From Hyphomicrobiales bacterium (GTDB lineage: Bacteria; Pseudomonadota; Alphaproteobacteria; Rhizobiales; Beijerinckiaceae), in NCBI GenBank assembly GCA_028290285.1, contig JAQGKD010000099.1, positions 1-64,000 on the forward strand: DNA of 64,000 nt, in the 5' to 3' direction. Each line of letters opens with the position of its first letter. Positions within the stretch are counted from its first letter, which is position 1. Of this stretch, positions 52,253 to 64,000 are shown in pieces. The translations under genes and the position numbers were made by a program. Below the pieces are notes generated by a model. That model was not told where the DNA came from. It searched no databases and saw nothing but the letters and a program-made list of their open reading frames with translations.

Positions 52253-53434
52253 ATGTCGCAAGTGTCCCCGAATGGCGCGCGGAAGCTCTTCTTTGCGCAC
52301 CTATCGAGCTTTTCGGGCGTCAACGCGGCGGTCAAGGACAGCTTGTGTGCTCAATTGCCGGACCTGGATATCGTTTCCTTCGACGTCTGGCGATTCCTGA
52401 CGTCGAAGCGCTTTTTGCTAGCCTATCTGGTGCTGGGCACCGTGCTCGAATACGGGCTGCCCGCGCTCCGCTCACGAAACACGCTCATCGAACATATTAT
52501 GAAGTCGCGGCGCTTCTTCGATCTCGCGACGCGCGTCATCCATGACCGGATTTCCGCCGAGTCCAACGTAGCGGCTGTCTTGCAGACGCAGGGGCTCTTC
52601 AACGCCAAGGCGCCGGGCAAGCCGCTGATCATCTACACCGACGACGTCATCGAGAGCTCTGCGCCAAGGACCTTTGAGACGGTAACCATCTCGGCTGACG
52701 TCGTTCGTCGCGAACGCCGGCTCTATGCCGATGCGGACCAGATCGCCGTGGCTGCATCGCATGTGCTGGCCTCGCTATCCGCGGGATACGGGCGGGTGGA
52801 CCGCGTCCACGTCATCTTCGAGGGCGCCAATTCACCGGCGGTCCGAAGCGTGGCTCCGGACCGGTACCGGAAGAGGCGGCTTCTGTTTGTCGGCGTGGAG
52901 TGGGAGCGCAAGGGAGGCCCGGAACTCGTCGATGCCTTTCTCAAGGTGCTGCCGCGCTTCCCCAACGCACGGCTGACAATTGCAGGCTGCCGGCCCGCCA
53001 TCGCGCACCCGAATATAGATGTGCGCGGACGCATGAGCTTCGCGGAGGTCTCAGACCTCTATGCATCCCATTCGATCTTTTGCCTGCCCAGCCGGGTCGA
53101 GCCCTTCGGCATTTCGACCATCGAGGCCTCCCACGCCGGTCTGCCCACCGTCGGCACCGAGACCGGTGGCTTTCTGGACACGATTGTCCAGGGGAAGACC
53201 GGGTTTCGCGTCCCTGTGTCTGATACGGGAGCGCTGGCGATCGCGCTCGATACCTTGTTGGCGGATCCCGACCTCTGCCGACGCTTCGGAGAGGCGGGGC
53301 GCCTTTACGCCGCCCAGAATTTTACTTGGCCGATCGTCGCCACCAAGCTCGGGGCGCTGATCACGGACGCCATCGAACAACATGCGGCAAGGCCGGCCGC
53401 AGATGCCCTGGCCGCCTCCGCTGGAGAGGCGTGA
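52253..53434 (+). CDS. Glycosyltransferase family 4-like protein
   Basis: This is a 393-residue GT-B enzyme. The C-terminal nucleotide-sugar domain has the series LLFVGVEWERKGGPELVDAF, the SRVEPFGISTIEASHAGLPTVGTETGG (E-x7-E) motif and VQGKTGFRVP. The N-terminal acceptor half is less conserved. It transfers a sugar from a nucleotide donor to a glycan, probably cell-surface. It is on the plus strand opposite the rest of the cluster and convergent with the methyltransferase gene. Confidence 0.9.
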   Translation: MSQVSPNGARKLFFAHLSSFSGVNAAVKDSLCAQLPDLDIVSFDVWRFLTSKRFLLAYLVLGTVLEYGLPALRSRNTLIEHIMKSRRFFDLATRVIHDRISAESNVAAVLQTQGLFNAKAPGKPLIIYTDDVIESSAPRTFETVTISADVVRRERRLYADADQIAVAASHVLASLSAGYGRVDRVHVIFEGANSPAVRSVAPDRYRKRRLLFVGVEWERKGGPELVDAFLKVLPRFPNARLTIAGCRPAIAHPNIDVRGRMSFAEVSDLYASHSIFCLPSRVEPFGISTIEASHAGLPTVGTETGGFLDTIVQGKTGFRVPVSDTGALAIALDTLLADPDLCRRFGEAGRLYAAQNFTWPIVATKLGALITDAIEQHAARPAADALAASAGEA

Positions 53435-53470
53435 GGCGACGAAGGCCCGACCGACCGCAGCTCAGTCAGC

Positions 53471-54271
53471 TCAGTCCCCGAACACCGCCCAAGCGCAAAA
53501 TGGCTGGTGCGGAAAATGTCTGAGGGACAGGTTGTTCAAGCCGATCACCTCGTCGAGGGCACGCGTTTCGCCCGGAAAATGAGGACAGTTCAACTCGTCG
53601 AACACAAGAAGCGAGCCCTTGGTCAGGCGGGGAAGGATCTTTTCGAGCACGTCTTTTGTCGGCTTATAGACGTCCATGTCGAAGATCACCATGGCGACGA
53701 TCGCATGGGGGTTGTCGGACAGCCAGCTATCGATCGTGATCGAGGCGTCGCCTTTGACGAGCTCGAATTTCTTGATGTGCGGGATGGGCGAATAGGATTC
53801 GTGAAGCGACAAGATCGCCTCCAGCGTTTTCTCGTAATCTTTCAGGGTCGAATAATCGCCGACGCTGGAGAATCCGCCGTCCTTGTCGTCCACCACTGGA
53901 AAACCTTCGAACGTGTCGAAGCCGAAGATCTTCCTGCTGTGATTGAAGGGCTCGTAGACGCCGCGCAGATTGATGAGCTGCGCCAGCGTCGCGCCCCACT
54001 GCACGCCGAATTCGCAGATCACGCCGGGGATGCCGACGATCTGCTGATAGAGGTGGTTGTAATAAAGGATACGGTTAAGGGACTGGCGCCGGAGCGTCAC
54101 CAGATTATGAAGATTCCACTGGTTACCGTAGTGCGGCAGAAGTGCCGATGCCAGCTGGAGCAATTCCCGATTGCGGACCTGTTCATCGGCGGACTGCTGC
54201 GTGAACTCGCCGGAAAGCTTGCTGAGGCTGGCGGCGCTGTGCCGCGCGATGGTCGCTTGGATGTCGTTCAC
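53471..54271 (-). CDS. TylF/MycF-type class I methyltransferase
   Basis: This is a 266-residue SAM-dependent O-methyltransferase of the macrocin O-methyltransferase group. The SAM site is ICEFGVQWGATLAQL, the following GFDTFEGFPVVDDKDGG is typical of the family, and the metal/catalytic acidic residues are in IFDMDVYKPTKDVL and FDELNCPHFPGE. In glycan clusters these methylate sugar hydroxyls or terminate chains. It lies about 40 bases upstream-side of the GT-C-like gene's end on the same strand, so it may belong to that operon. Confidence 0.82.
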   Translation of the reverse strand: MNDIQATIARHSAASLSKLSGEFTQQSADEQVRNRELLQLASALLPHYGNQWNLHNLVTLRRQSLNRILYYNHLYQQIVGIPGVICEFGVQWGATLAQLINLRGVYEPFNHSRKIFGFDTFEGFPVVDDKDGGFSSVGDYSTLKDYEKTLEAILSLHESYSPIPHIKKFELVKGDASITIDSWLSDNPHAIVAMVIFDMDVYKPTKDVLEKILPRLTKGSLLVFDELNCPHFPGETRALDEVIGLNNLSLRHFPHQPFCAWAVFGD

Positions 54272-54310
54272 GAGAGAGGCCTTTTTTTTAGTGGCTGAAC
54301 CATGATCGCG

Positions 54311-56116
54311 TCAATCCCTGACGGTCATGAGAAGGCCGTCGCTGTCAATCGCGGCAATGTCAAAATCGCGACTGTAGACTTCGCGGTCAAATTTTGGGAC
54401 CCTCGCCGTCGACACCGCAAGCATCTTCGCGCCGAAACTCCCCATGATCGCTTTCATGCGGACCGGGTCAACCATACCGCACCCATCTGCCGCGCAAACT
54501 AGCATTTGACGGTAACGCCCTGGACCGAACCAATCGCCGATGGCGGTCCCGTGAAAGAAATATACTCCGTTCTCGAAACCCACATGGAGGATGCGGTTAC
54601 CGTATTGCGGGATCATCCCATTAGCTTGGGCGAATAGCCGGTATCCGGAGCGGCGCTCAAGGCTCGATCGCCATTCGGTTGGTGCAATCTCAATTCTCCG
54701 ATACTGGTCCCACAGTAATGCTCCAAGGGTCGAGTTAATCACTAACGTTGCAACAATGCCGCCAACATGATGCCCACGTCCCGTAAAGTACTGTTTTAAG
54801 GGTGAAAGCCAGTCGATCTGATAGACCACACACCAGGCAAGAAGGACCCCGACCGCATATATCGGAGCCAGATAGCGATCGACTTGGGTAATGAAGAACC
54901 AGAAAATCAAATAGCCGATGAACACAACGCGCAGGCCGCGTAACGGCAACGGCAGGTTGGATAAAATCAAGCTGCCGAGCGCTAACGCGAGGGGAAAGGC
55001 GCCGGCGGACTTGAGTGCACCGAAAATGTCCAGCGAACTGGGCAGCACTCCATGGGACGCCTGCTCCCGCTTTTGATTGAGTAGGTCGGTTGCGTCCCAC
55101 AAGTAATAGCCAAAAAGGTTTCCGCCCGCAGGATGTATCGGATCACCGGATATTATGAAGCTACGGAAGTACCACCAAAACCCAATGGAAAATGCCGTCG
55201 TAAGGTAGATTATGCTAGCCTTCCAGTCCCTGCGAACCACTAGTATATAAACAGCAAGTAGTACAGCGAAGACGACGCCGAAGTATTTACTTCCCGCAGC
55301 CCCTCCCCCTAATATCCCCGCAACGACCAGCCACTCACTGGACGGCTGCTCCTGCGTTGAATCTATCCACACCGCTAGAGCTAGGGCCGCCCCCCAGCAG
55401 AAAAGAGCCAAGCCGTTATCGATATAAGCATAGCCGAGTGTCTCTCTCACCGGGGCCAACACGAACAGGGTCCCCGTTGCGAGTAAACCTAGGACGATGG
55501 AGCCAGTGAACCAAAGCGAGGCGCCGACTAAGCCCAGCGCGATCACGAAGAGCGGCAGGCTAGCCATCGCTTGCGCGCCGATGTCTCCGCCCATCATAAT
55601 GCCCAGCGCGATTAGGAGATTGACGTTCTGCGGGAAGAGTGGGAAGCGGATGAACTGGTTTGTGATAATTCCTTCATACTCAACATAGGTGCGGGCTAGC
55701 GGGAGATGGTACATCGTGTCGTCCCAGTGGCCGGGAGCGTGCAGCGATGCCATAAAGGTTACTGTAAACAACGCGGCCAGGACTGCTGCGTCCTGAAATC
55801 CCCATCTGGGATGCGCGGGGGGGGCTGCCATTGAGGCATTCAGAAGTACTGCTCCTGATAGAACGGCAAGGGCCAACCCCATCGCCAATACGCCTAACGT
55901 ATTCAGTAGGCCCGCCACGCCGAGACCAAATACAGCCGCGATATTCACTACAAGCCCGACGCTGATCGCGAAGAACCAAATCGAATAACGGTTAGTCCTC
56001 TCCTTTGTCCTCTTATCTGCTCGCCGTAGTAGTTTCAGCACGGCATGGCCGTTAGCAGCGGAATGGAGAACGAACATCAGAAGTAAGACGTAGAGCTTCG
56101 CCAATTCAATTGTCAT
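54311..56116 (-). CDS. Polytopic membrane protein, probable GT-C glycosyltransferase
   Basis: This is a 601-residue protein with about eleven or more membrane segments. The first periplasmic loop has HWDDTMYHLPLARTY, an acidic pair followed by YHLP that resembles the GT-C active site of ArnT/PMT-like enzymes that use polyprenyl-phosphate sugars. The C-terminal ~90 residues are soluble. Its sequence is visibly less GC-rich than flanking core genes. It is downstream of the GtrA/GtrB-like pair on the same strand, consistent with use of the lipid-linked sugar they supply; that link is inference. Confidence 0.75.
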   Translation of the reverse strand: MTIELAKLYVLLLMFVLHSAANGHAVLKLLRRADKRTKERTNRYSIWFFAISVGLVVNIAAVFGLGVAGLLNTLGVLAMGLALAVLSGAVLLNASMAAPPAHPRWGFQDAAVLAALFTVTFMASLHAPGHWDDTMYHLPLARTYVEYEGIITNQFIRFPLFPQNVNLLIALGIMMGGDIGAQAMASLPLFVIALGLVGASLWFTGSIVLGLLATGTLFVLAPVRETLGYAYIDNGLALFCWGAALALAVWIDSTQEQPSSEWLVVAGILGGGAAGSKYFGVVFAVLLAVYILVVRRDWKASIIYLTTAFSIGFWWYFRSFIISGDPIHPAGGNLFGYYLWDATDLLNQKREQASHGVLPSSLDIFGALKSAGAFPLALALGSLILSNLPLPLRGLRVVFIGYLIFWFFITQVDRYLAPIYAVGVLLAWCVVYQIDWLSPLKQYFTGRGHHVGGIVATLVINSTLGALLWDQYRRIEIAPTEWRSSLERRSGYRLFAQANGMIPQYGNRILHVGFENGVYFFHGTAIGDWFGPGRYRQMLVCAADGCGMVDPVRMKAIMGSFGAKMLAVSTARVPKFDREVYSRDFDIAAIDSDGLLMTVRD

Positions 56117-56166
56117 TAATGGTCACTTCTATCAGATCAGAAAAATTAAAATAAAATCGGTGGAGA

Positions 56167-56580
56167 CTAACCTGCTGTCTCTTCGCTTTGAACGAAACGA
56201 TACAGTACAAAACGTGAGGTCAAGAGATTTATTGCCATGCCGGCGAGGCTCCCGAACCCAGCAGCAACAATGACGTTCATCTCAGCCATCTTATTAGAGG
56301 AGATAAGCGACCAGTAGACCAGATAATTCACACTTCCGCCCACCAGCATTAGGGCGACGTAGATCACCAACTCCTTTGCCGGCCTGTGTCCCGACCTTCG
56401 ATCTCGGAAGGTCGTGGCCCGGTTCATCAGCCACGTTACAAAAGCGGCGCAGAAGAAAGAAAAAACACGACCCAAGTAAAGACCTGTCACGCCCATTATT
56501 AGAAACAGCACACTGGCATCAACAAGGAAGCCGGCTACGCCGATCATTCCGAAGAGGACGAACTGCTGAGAGGGGATCAT
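56167..56580 (-). CDS. GtrA family membrane protein
   Basis: This is a 137-residue protein with four membrane segments: FVLFGMIGVAGFLVDASVLF, YLGRVFSFFCAAFVTWLMNR with the conserved arginine after the second helix, and two more. GtrA proteins are thought to flip polyprenyl-phosphate-linked sugars for GtrB-type transferases. Its start overlaps the stop of the GT2 gene by four bases, so the pair is translated together. Confidence 0.92.
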   Translation of the reverse strand: MIPSQQFVLFGMIGVAGFLVDASVLFLIMGVTGLYLGRVFSFFCAAFVTWLMNRATTFRDRRSGHRPAKELVIYVALMLVGGSVNYLVYWSLISSNKMAEMNVIVAAGFGSLAGMAINLLTSRFVLYRFVQSEETAG

Positions 56581-57545
56581 GAGGACTTAGCGCTATGGCG
56601 GGGGTGCGGAATCGCCAAATAGGCCAGACGCTTCATCTCATGACGGCCTCGGGTGACGTGGTCCAGCACCAGCCCGCAGGTCAGCGAAAGCAAGGCGCAT
56701 ACCATAATCGAGGCGGAAAGAACTGCTGTGGGAAAGCGAGGGACGAGGCCCACGTCCAGATACTCCGCGATCAGCGGCATCGCGATCGTAACTGAAATTA
56801 GCGCGATCAAGGCAGCGCAAATGGCGTAAAAGGCGAGCGGACGCTCGGCGACGTACAGCCGCCCAATGGTTTTGAGAATGCGCCAACCGTCGCTATATGT
56901 GGATAGCTTACTTTCCGATCCTTCAGGACGGGCTCCGTACGGTGCCATCACCTCGCCGGTGGGCATGCGCAACTCCAACGCGTGCACAGTAAGCTCGGTT
57001 TCAATCTCGAAGCCTTTGGAAAGAGCGGGAAAGGACTTCGCATAGCGCCGGGTGAATGCGCGGTAGCCGGAAAGCATATCCGTGAACGCGCCGCCGAAGA
57101 TCTGCACCATACTTTGGGTGAGCATGCGATTGCCTAACTGGTGTCCGCGCCGATAGGCGGCCTCAGCTTCCGACTCCCGCGTCTGGCGGCAACCGACAAC
57201 CATGTCGAGCCCGTCGTCGATGAGTTTGTCCACGAGACTTGTGACCGATGCTGCATCGTAGGTGGCATCCCCATCGACCATGACGAAGACATCTGCTTCA
57301 ACGTCGGCGAACATACGCCGCACGACATTCCCCTTGCCTCGGAGTGACACAGAGATGACCTGCGCACCAGCCGCCCGCGCTACTGCTGCGGTGCTGTCGC
57401 TTGAGGAATTGTCGAAAACGAAAACGTTCAGGGTAGGCATCGCTGAGCGGAAATCATTGATTACCTGCGCAATCGTTAACTCTTCATTGAAGCACGGGAT
57501 AATGAGGGTAACGTTTAAGCCTCTATAAAACATTGACTTCTCCAT
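56577..57545 (-). CDS. Family 2 glycosyltransferase, GtrB-like (polyprenyl-phosphate sugar synthase)
   Basis: This is a 322-residue protein. The N-terminal GT-A domain has VTLIIPCFNEELTI, the DNSSSDST motif, and MVDGDATYDA (the DxD-like site); the C-terminus holds two membrane helices (AICAALIALISVTIAMPL and SIMVCALLSLTCG). This is the layout of bacterial dolichyl/undecaprenyl-phosphate sugar transferases. Next to GtrA it supplies the lipid-linked sugar. It is the first gene of the leftward GT2-GtrA-GT-C set. Confidence 0.88.
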   Translation of the reverse strand: MEKSMFYRGLNVTLIIPCFNEELTIAQVINDFRSAMPTLNVFVFDNSSSDSTAAVARAAGAQVISVSLRGKGNVVRRMFADVEADVFVMVDGDATYDAASVTSLVDKLIDDGLDMVVGCRQTRESEAEAAYRRGHQLGNRMLTQSMVQIFGGAFTDMLSGYRAFTRRYAKSFPALSKGFEIETELTVHALELRMPTGEVMAPYGARPEGSESKLSTYSDGWRILKTIGRLYVAERPLAFYAICAALIALISVTIAMPLIAEYLDVGLVPRFPTAVLSASIMVCALLSLTCGLVLDHVTRGRHEMKRLAYLAIPHPRHSAKSS

Positions 57546-57929
57546 AGCGCCAACGCTTCCTGGCGCAATGTAAAGCTAAAGCTTACCCCACTTAGGTGAG
57601 GAGGTCCATCTATGGCGTTGGAAGACCGCATCCTTCCGGACGCCCCCCAGACATCAGTAGTTTTGGAAAATATTATCTGTGGAAATGTTCCACCCAAGTT
57701 GGCCCGTTCGACAGTAGCGAGCAGATTTCACAGAAACCCTGGCATTCCAGCGCGACTGGTGAACAGGCGTGCCTGATCGACTCCGCGGGACAGATTCGAT
57801 TCAAGCCGGGGCCACGCCGACCACGATTGCGATCGCCGGGGTTTCCGCTCGCGCAGGGAACGGCGTCGTGTTCGGTCATGGCGTCCCGCACCCGTTGATG
57901 GCGCGTGAAGGAGCGCGCAGAAAACCACA
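57546..57929. other. Intergenic stretch between GT2 start and secA end
   Basis: The part near 57550-57690 is AT-richer and should hold the GT2 operon promoter. The secA 3' side (57700-57929) has no clear terminator hairpin with a T-run. No coding frame is supported. Confidence 0.35.
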
Positions 57930-60743
<2,814 letters not shown>

Positions 60744-61192
60744 TCAAAGACCTTTCTGGCGGATCGGAGTTTCGCGCGCGGCCCGGGGGAGCCGTTCGAA
60801 CCCGAACCGTTTCTAACGCCCGATCCGACACCGGAGCCGAGCGCCTTCACCCTCACGGGCGGACGAAGCCACGTCACTGGGGTCCTTGCCGAACTCCGGA
60901 CAGGCCTGCGCACAGACGAATAGACGGAAAAGACTGGGCTGAGAGATAAGATCGCCCCTGTGCCTTGTCAATCAGACGGCCCTCCTGAGGCCGCAAGAGA
61001 CTTGACGAGACGCAGGAGGCGTTCGCCCGTTCAATTCCACGACATTCCGCCGGTTCCATGGCGCTCTGAGCAGGTACGTACCTTGGGGCGGCCACTTGCC
61101 CACGACGGCGGTTTCGACCAAGTTACGCCCCAATTGCCGGGCAGGACGATTTCGAGTTCGACGACCGAGCGAGACAGGAACGGAGTCTTTTT
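60744..61192. promoter_or_regulatory. Divergent promoter region of secA and the ppiC-type gene
   Basis: This 450-base gap lies between divergently transcribed genes. A GTTCGAACCCGAACC stretch at 60795-60809 is a small inverted-repeat-like motif near the secA side. No reliable -35/-10 boxes could be picked, and no gene is seen. Confidence 0.4.
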
Positions 61193-62149
61193 ATGACGTG
61201 TCTGATAGCCAACCGCCGCACGGGCGCCAGTTTTGCCGCCATCGGCCTGGCGGTCGCCCTTGGCCTGGGCTTCGCAGCTTCGGCCGAGGCCAAGGTTCTG
61301 GCCAAGGTCAACGGCGTCGAGATCACAGATGATGACGTCAAGGTGGCGCTCGACGACATCGGAGCGGGCCTGCCGCAGCAGATCCAGGGGCCGGAGCGGG
61401 AAGCCTATGTGCTCGACTACCTCATCGACCTGAAGATCGTGGCCCGCAAGGCCGAGGCCGAGAAGATGGGCGACGGAGCGGACTTCGCCCGCCGCATGAC
61501 GTACCAGCGTGACAAGGCGCTGATGGAGGGACTGCTCTCGAAAGTCGCCAAGGAAGCAACGACGGACGCAGCCCTGAAGACGGTCTATGACGAGGCCGCC
61601 CATGCGCAGAAGCCCGACACCGAGATTCACGCGCGCCACATCCTGGTGCCGACCGAGGAAGAGGCCAAGGCCGCTCTGAAGCGCGTCAAGTCGGGCGAGG
61701 ATTTCGCCAAGGTTGCCGACGAAGTGTCCAAGGACCCGGGTTCGCAGGGTGGCGATCTCGGCTGGTTCACGCGGGACCGGATGGTGCCGGAATTCGCGGA
61801 AGCCGCGTTCAAGCTCGACAAGGGGCAGATCTCCGATCCCGTTAAGAGCCAGTTCGGGTGGCATGTCATCCAGCTCGAAGACAAACGCGAGAAGACCTTC
61901 CCGGACTTCGACACTGTGAAGGAGCAGGTGGCTCACTACGTGGTTCAGAAGGCCCAGACCGAGCAGATCGTGAAGCTGCGCGAAGGCGCGAAGATCGAGA
62001 AGACGGCGGTTCCGGCTCCGGCTGCGCCCGATGCCGCGGCCCCGGCGGTCGATGCCAAGCCGGCGCCCGATGCCAAGCCGGCGGCGCCGGCAGCCAAGCC
62101 GGCCGCACCCGAAACCAAGCCCGTGACGCCGGCCGGCAAGGCGAAGTAA
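61193..62149 (+). CDS. Parvulin-type peptidyl-prolyl isomerase (PpiC/SurA-like)
   Basis: This is a 318-residue periplasmic folding factor. The signal peptide ends [13 protein letters not shown], a SurA-like N-terminal helical part (about 35-140) follows, and the rotamase domain at about 140-235 has [39 protein letters not shown] and [10 protein letters not shown]. The tail (about 265-318) is an alanine/proline/lysine low-complexity run. It assists outer-membrane and secreted proteins after Sec export. It precedes argJ by about 115 bases with a terminator in between, so the two are probably separate units. Confidence 0.92.
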   Translation: MTCLIANRRTGASFAAIGLAVALGLGFAASAEAKVLAKVNGVEITDDDVKVALDDIGAGLPQQIQGPEREAYVLDYLIDLKIVARKAEAEKMGDGADFARRMTYQRDKALMEGLLSKVAKEATTDAALKTVYDEAAHAQKPDTEIHARHILVPTEEEAKAALKRVKSGEDFAKVADEVSKDPGSQGGDLGWFTRDRMVPEFAEAAFKLDKGQISDPVKSQFGWHVIQLEDKREKTFPDFDTVKEQVAHYVVQKAQTEQIVKLREGAKIEKTAVPAPAAPDAAAPAVDAKPAPDAKPAAPAAKPAAPETKPVTPAGKAK

Positions 62150-62172
62150 GCCTTATTGCCGTTGCGTCACAG

Positions 62173-62210
62173 AAACCTCGTTCCGCAGCGCGGGACGAGG
62201 TTTTCTTTTG
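62173..62210 (+). terminator. Intrinsic terminator after the ppiC-type gene
   Basis: AAACCTCGTTCC (62173-62184) pairs with GGGACGAGGTTT (62192-62203, one G-U pair) around a short GCAGCGC loop and runs into TTTTCTTTT. Stem plus T-rich tail on the plus strand is a standard terminator. Confidence 0.85.
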
Positions 62211-62265
62211 CCTGCCGCTTTGCTTTTCTGGCGCCCTCGATTCGCGCCCGCCTTCAGGACATCAC

Positions 62266-63513
62266 ATGGCCAAAGCCTCGCCCATCTCCCCCCTTGCCCC
62301 GAAGTCGTACCCCGAGTGCCCGGAGATCGAGGGCGTGCGTTTCGCCACCGCCGCCGCGGGCATCCGCTATGCCGGGCGCACGGACGTGATGCTCGCTTTG
62401 CTGGACAAGGGAACGCAGGTCGCAGGGGTTTTCACGACGTCCAAATGTCCCTCGGCCCCCGTCGATTGGTGCCGCACGAAACTGAAGGGCGGGCAGGCGC
62501 GCGCGCTCGTCGTCAATTCCGGCAATGCCAATGCCTTCACCGGCCGCAGTGGCGTCAGCGCGACGCAGCTCACTGCGCAGATCGCCGCCAAGGCCACGGG
62601 CGCGCCGCCGAGCGAAATCTTTCTGGCCTCCACCGGCGTCATCGGCGAGCCGCTCGATGCGAGCAAGTTCGACGCGGTGCTGGCGGACATGGCTAAGAGC
62701 GCGATGCCTGGCGGTATCCTCGATGCGGCCCGCGCGATCATGACGACCGACACCTATCCCAAGATCGCGACGATGCGCGCCAGGATCGACGGCGTCGAAG
62801 TGACGATCAATGGCATGGCAAAGGGGGCGGGAATGATCGCGCCCGACATGGCGACCATGCTCTCTTTCGTCTTCACCGACGCTTCCATCGATGCAGCCGC
62901 GTTGCAGGCGATGCTGAGCAAATCGGTCGCGGCGTCCTTCAATTCCATCACCGTCGACAGCGATACCTCGACCTCGGACACATTGATGCTGTTTGCCACC
63001 GGCGCAGCAGCCAAGCGTGGTGCGCCGCATATCGCGACGGCAGGCGACGAGCGGCTCACCGGCTTCAAGCGCGCGCTCGACATCCTGCTGCTCGATCTCG
63101 CCCAGCAAGTGGTGCGCGACGGCGAGGGATGCCGGAAGTTCGTGGAAATCTCCGTCGAGGGCGCGGCGAGCCCCGCCGCTGCCAAGCGCATCGCCATGTC
63201 CATTGCCAATTCGCCGCTCGTGAAGACGGCGATCGCCGGTGAAGACGCCAATTGGGGCCGAGTCGTCGCCGCCGTCGGCAAGGCCGGCGAGAAGGCCGAC
63301 CGAGACAAGCTCGCCATCTGGTTCGGCGATTTTCGCGTGGCGCACAAAGGCTTGCGCGACCAGACCTACGACGAGGCCAAGGTCTCCGCCTATATGAAGG
63401 GCGAGAAGATCGACATGCGCGTCGATGTCGGTATCGGCAAGGGCGAGTGGACGGTCTGGACCTGCGATCTCACCAAGGAATATATTGCGATCAACGGCGA
63501 TTACCGCAGCTGA
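62266..63513 (+). CDS. argJ: Bifunctional glutamate N-acetyltransferase / amino-acid acetyltransferase
   Basis: This is a 415-residue enzyme of arginine synthesis that recycles the acetyl group from acetylornithine to glutamate and can also use acetyl-CoA. The self-cleavage point is the threonine of the MATML motif inside [16 protein letters not shown], splitting alpha and beta chains. Other family blocks are [24 protein letters not shown] and the C-terminal [21 protein letters not shown] 62266 gives the right N-terminus; upstream open sequence is not part of it. Confidence 0.95.
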   Translation: MAKASPISPLAPKSYPECPEIEGVRFATAAAGIRYAGRTDVMLALLDKGTQVAGVFTTSKCPSAPVDWCRTKLKGGQARALVVNSGNANAFTGRSGVSATQLTAQIAAKATGAPPSEIFLASTGVIGEPLDASKFDAVLADMAKSAMPGGILDAARAIMTTDTYPKIATMRARIDGVEVTINGMAKGAGMIAPDMATMLSFVFTDASIDAAALQAMLSKSVAASFNSITVDSDTSTSDTLMLFATGAAAKRGAPHIATAGDERLTGFKRALDILLLDLAQQVVRDGEGCRKFVEISVEGAASPAAAKRIAMSIANSPLVKTAIAGEDANWGRVVAAVGKAGEKADRDKLAIWFGDFRVAHKGLRDQTYDEAKVSAYMKGEKIDMRVDVGIGKGEWTVWTCDLTKEYIAINGDYRS

Positions 63514-63547
63514 GTTTTCAGCGTCCGGCGACGTTGTGACTGAAAGG

Positions 63548-63571
63548 AGCGGCCCATTTTTTCGGGCCGCT
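63548..63571. terminator. Hairpin after argJ, probable terminator
   Basis: AGCGGCCC (63548-63555), loop ATTTTTTC, GGGCCGCT (63564-63571). A stable stem placed 35 bases past the argJ stop. The T-rich stretch is in the loop rather than after the stem, so it is weaker than the terminator at 62173. Confidence 0.6.
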
Positions 63572-63628
63572 TCGATACTCGTGCTTTTTGATTCCGTTGC
63601 GTTTTCGCTTTTCTATTGCAGGTGATCC

Positions 63629-64000
63629 ATGCGCATTTCTGTGCTGCTGACCTCCCTTCTCGCCCTTTCCGCCTGCGGAACCATGGCTCCGCCCGATGTC
63701 GCCTTCGATGCGAAGGAGGCTGCCTATATCAACACGCAGGGCAAGGCCACCATCGAGGGCCACGCTTTTCTCTCCTCGCGCGGTGGCAAGGTGATGGCGG
63801 CGGCGGGCGAGACGGTGCGTCTCGTGCCCGCGACGACCTATGCGCGCAAGCGCTTCGCGCTGTTGTTTCCGTCCGGCAAATTCAGGGGTGCTTTCCTCTA
63901 TCGCAACATGGAAGCGAACGAGGAGTATGCCGCGCTGACGCGCAGCACCAAGGCGGAATCCAACGGCCGCTTCACCTTCGAACATGTCGCGCCCGGCGAT
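63629..64000 (+). CDS. Lipoprotein of unknown function, truncated by window edge
   Basis: About 124 codons are visible and the frame stays open to the edge. The start ATG 63629 follows a CAGGTGA site. MRISVLLTSLLALSACG is a lipoprotein signal with the lipobox LSAC. The mature part (AAYINTQGKATIEGHAFLSSRGGKVMAAAGETVRLVP) has the beta-rich pattern of carboxypeptidase-regulatory-like domains. No family is claimed. Confidence 0.75.
   Translation, partial: MRISVLLTSLLALSACGTMAPPDVAFDAKEAAYINTQGKATIEGHAFLSSRGGKVMAAAGETVRLVPATTYARKRFALLFPSGKFRGAFLYRNMEANEEYAALTRSTKAESNGRFTFEHVAPGD

Noticed and set aside
60795-60809. GTTCGAACCC resembling a tRNA T-arm
   Set aside because: No acceptor, D- or anticodon-arm can be built around it; it lies in the secA promoter region.

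Overview
The window looks like a chromosome segment of a GC-rich alphaproteobacterium of the order Hyphomicrobiales (Rhizobiales). Evidence for this is a cyclic beta-glucan exporter of the NdvA/ChvA type, a fused shikimate kinase/3-dehydroquinate synthase next to a CorC-like protein and XerD, the AccA - L,D-transpeptidase neighbourhood, and divergent secA and ppiC-argJ. Genus is not decidable from what I can see; the many Bug-type binding proteins would suit Xanthobacteraceae/Nitrobacteraceae relatives, which is inference only.

Layout. 1-9.4 kb is a defence-type accessory island: a ParB/DNA-methyltransferase protein running off the left edge, a small XRE regulator, a PD-(D/E)XK nuclease with a possible modified-base reader domain, and a compact four-gene plus-strand operon at 4320-7535 (DUF3010 protein, Ser/Thr kinase, TauD-like dioxygenase, HEPN-like zinc-ribbon protein) that I do not recognise as any named system. 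Behind it lie a decayed retron reverse transcriptase fused to a trypsin-like protease and the N-terminal stub of a SIR2-like gene. 9.6-31 kb is catabolic and transport DNA: four tripartite-type (Bug) binding proteins, an SDR, a complete dipeptide-type ABC transporter, an intact and an internally deleted isochorismatase-family gene, an Ldh-type dehydrogenase and a hydrolase. Within it sits nrdAB with a cobalamin riboswitch on its leader, followed by a broken serine recombinase. 31-38 kb carries a SWIB protein, an EEP/phospholipase D/TVP38 membrane trio and a TctA-TctB fusion transporter. 38-50 kb is mostly core: CoA transferase, NdvA, CorC, AroKB, XerD, AccA and an L,D-transpeptidase lipoprotein. 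50.8-57.5 kb is a less GC-rich surface-glycan cluster (acyltransferase, GT4, TylF-like methyltransferase, GT-C-like protein, GtrA and GtrB-like). 57.9-64 kb is secA, ppiC-type isomerase, argJ and a lipoprotein cut by the right edge.

How it fits together. In the island the kinase, HEPN and dioxygenase genes touch or overlap, so they are probably co-expressed; sensing and signalling by the kinase with RNA cleavage by HEPN is a reasonable working idea, not a demonstrated one. The B12 riboswitch would switch off the oxygen-dependent reductase NrdAB when cobalamin is plentiful, which implies a B12-dependent reductase elsewhere in the genome. The four Bug proteins could feed the single TctAB permease here or permeases outside the window. 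No rRNA, tRNA, CRISPR array or intact insertion sequence was seen.
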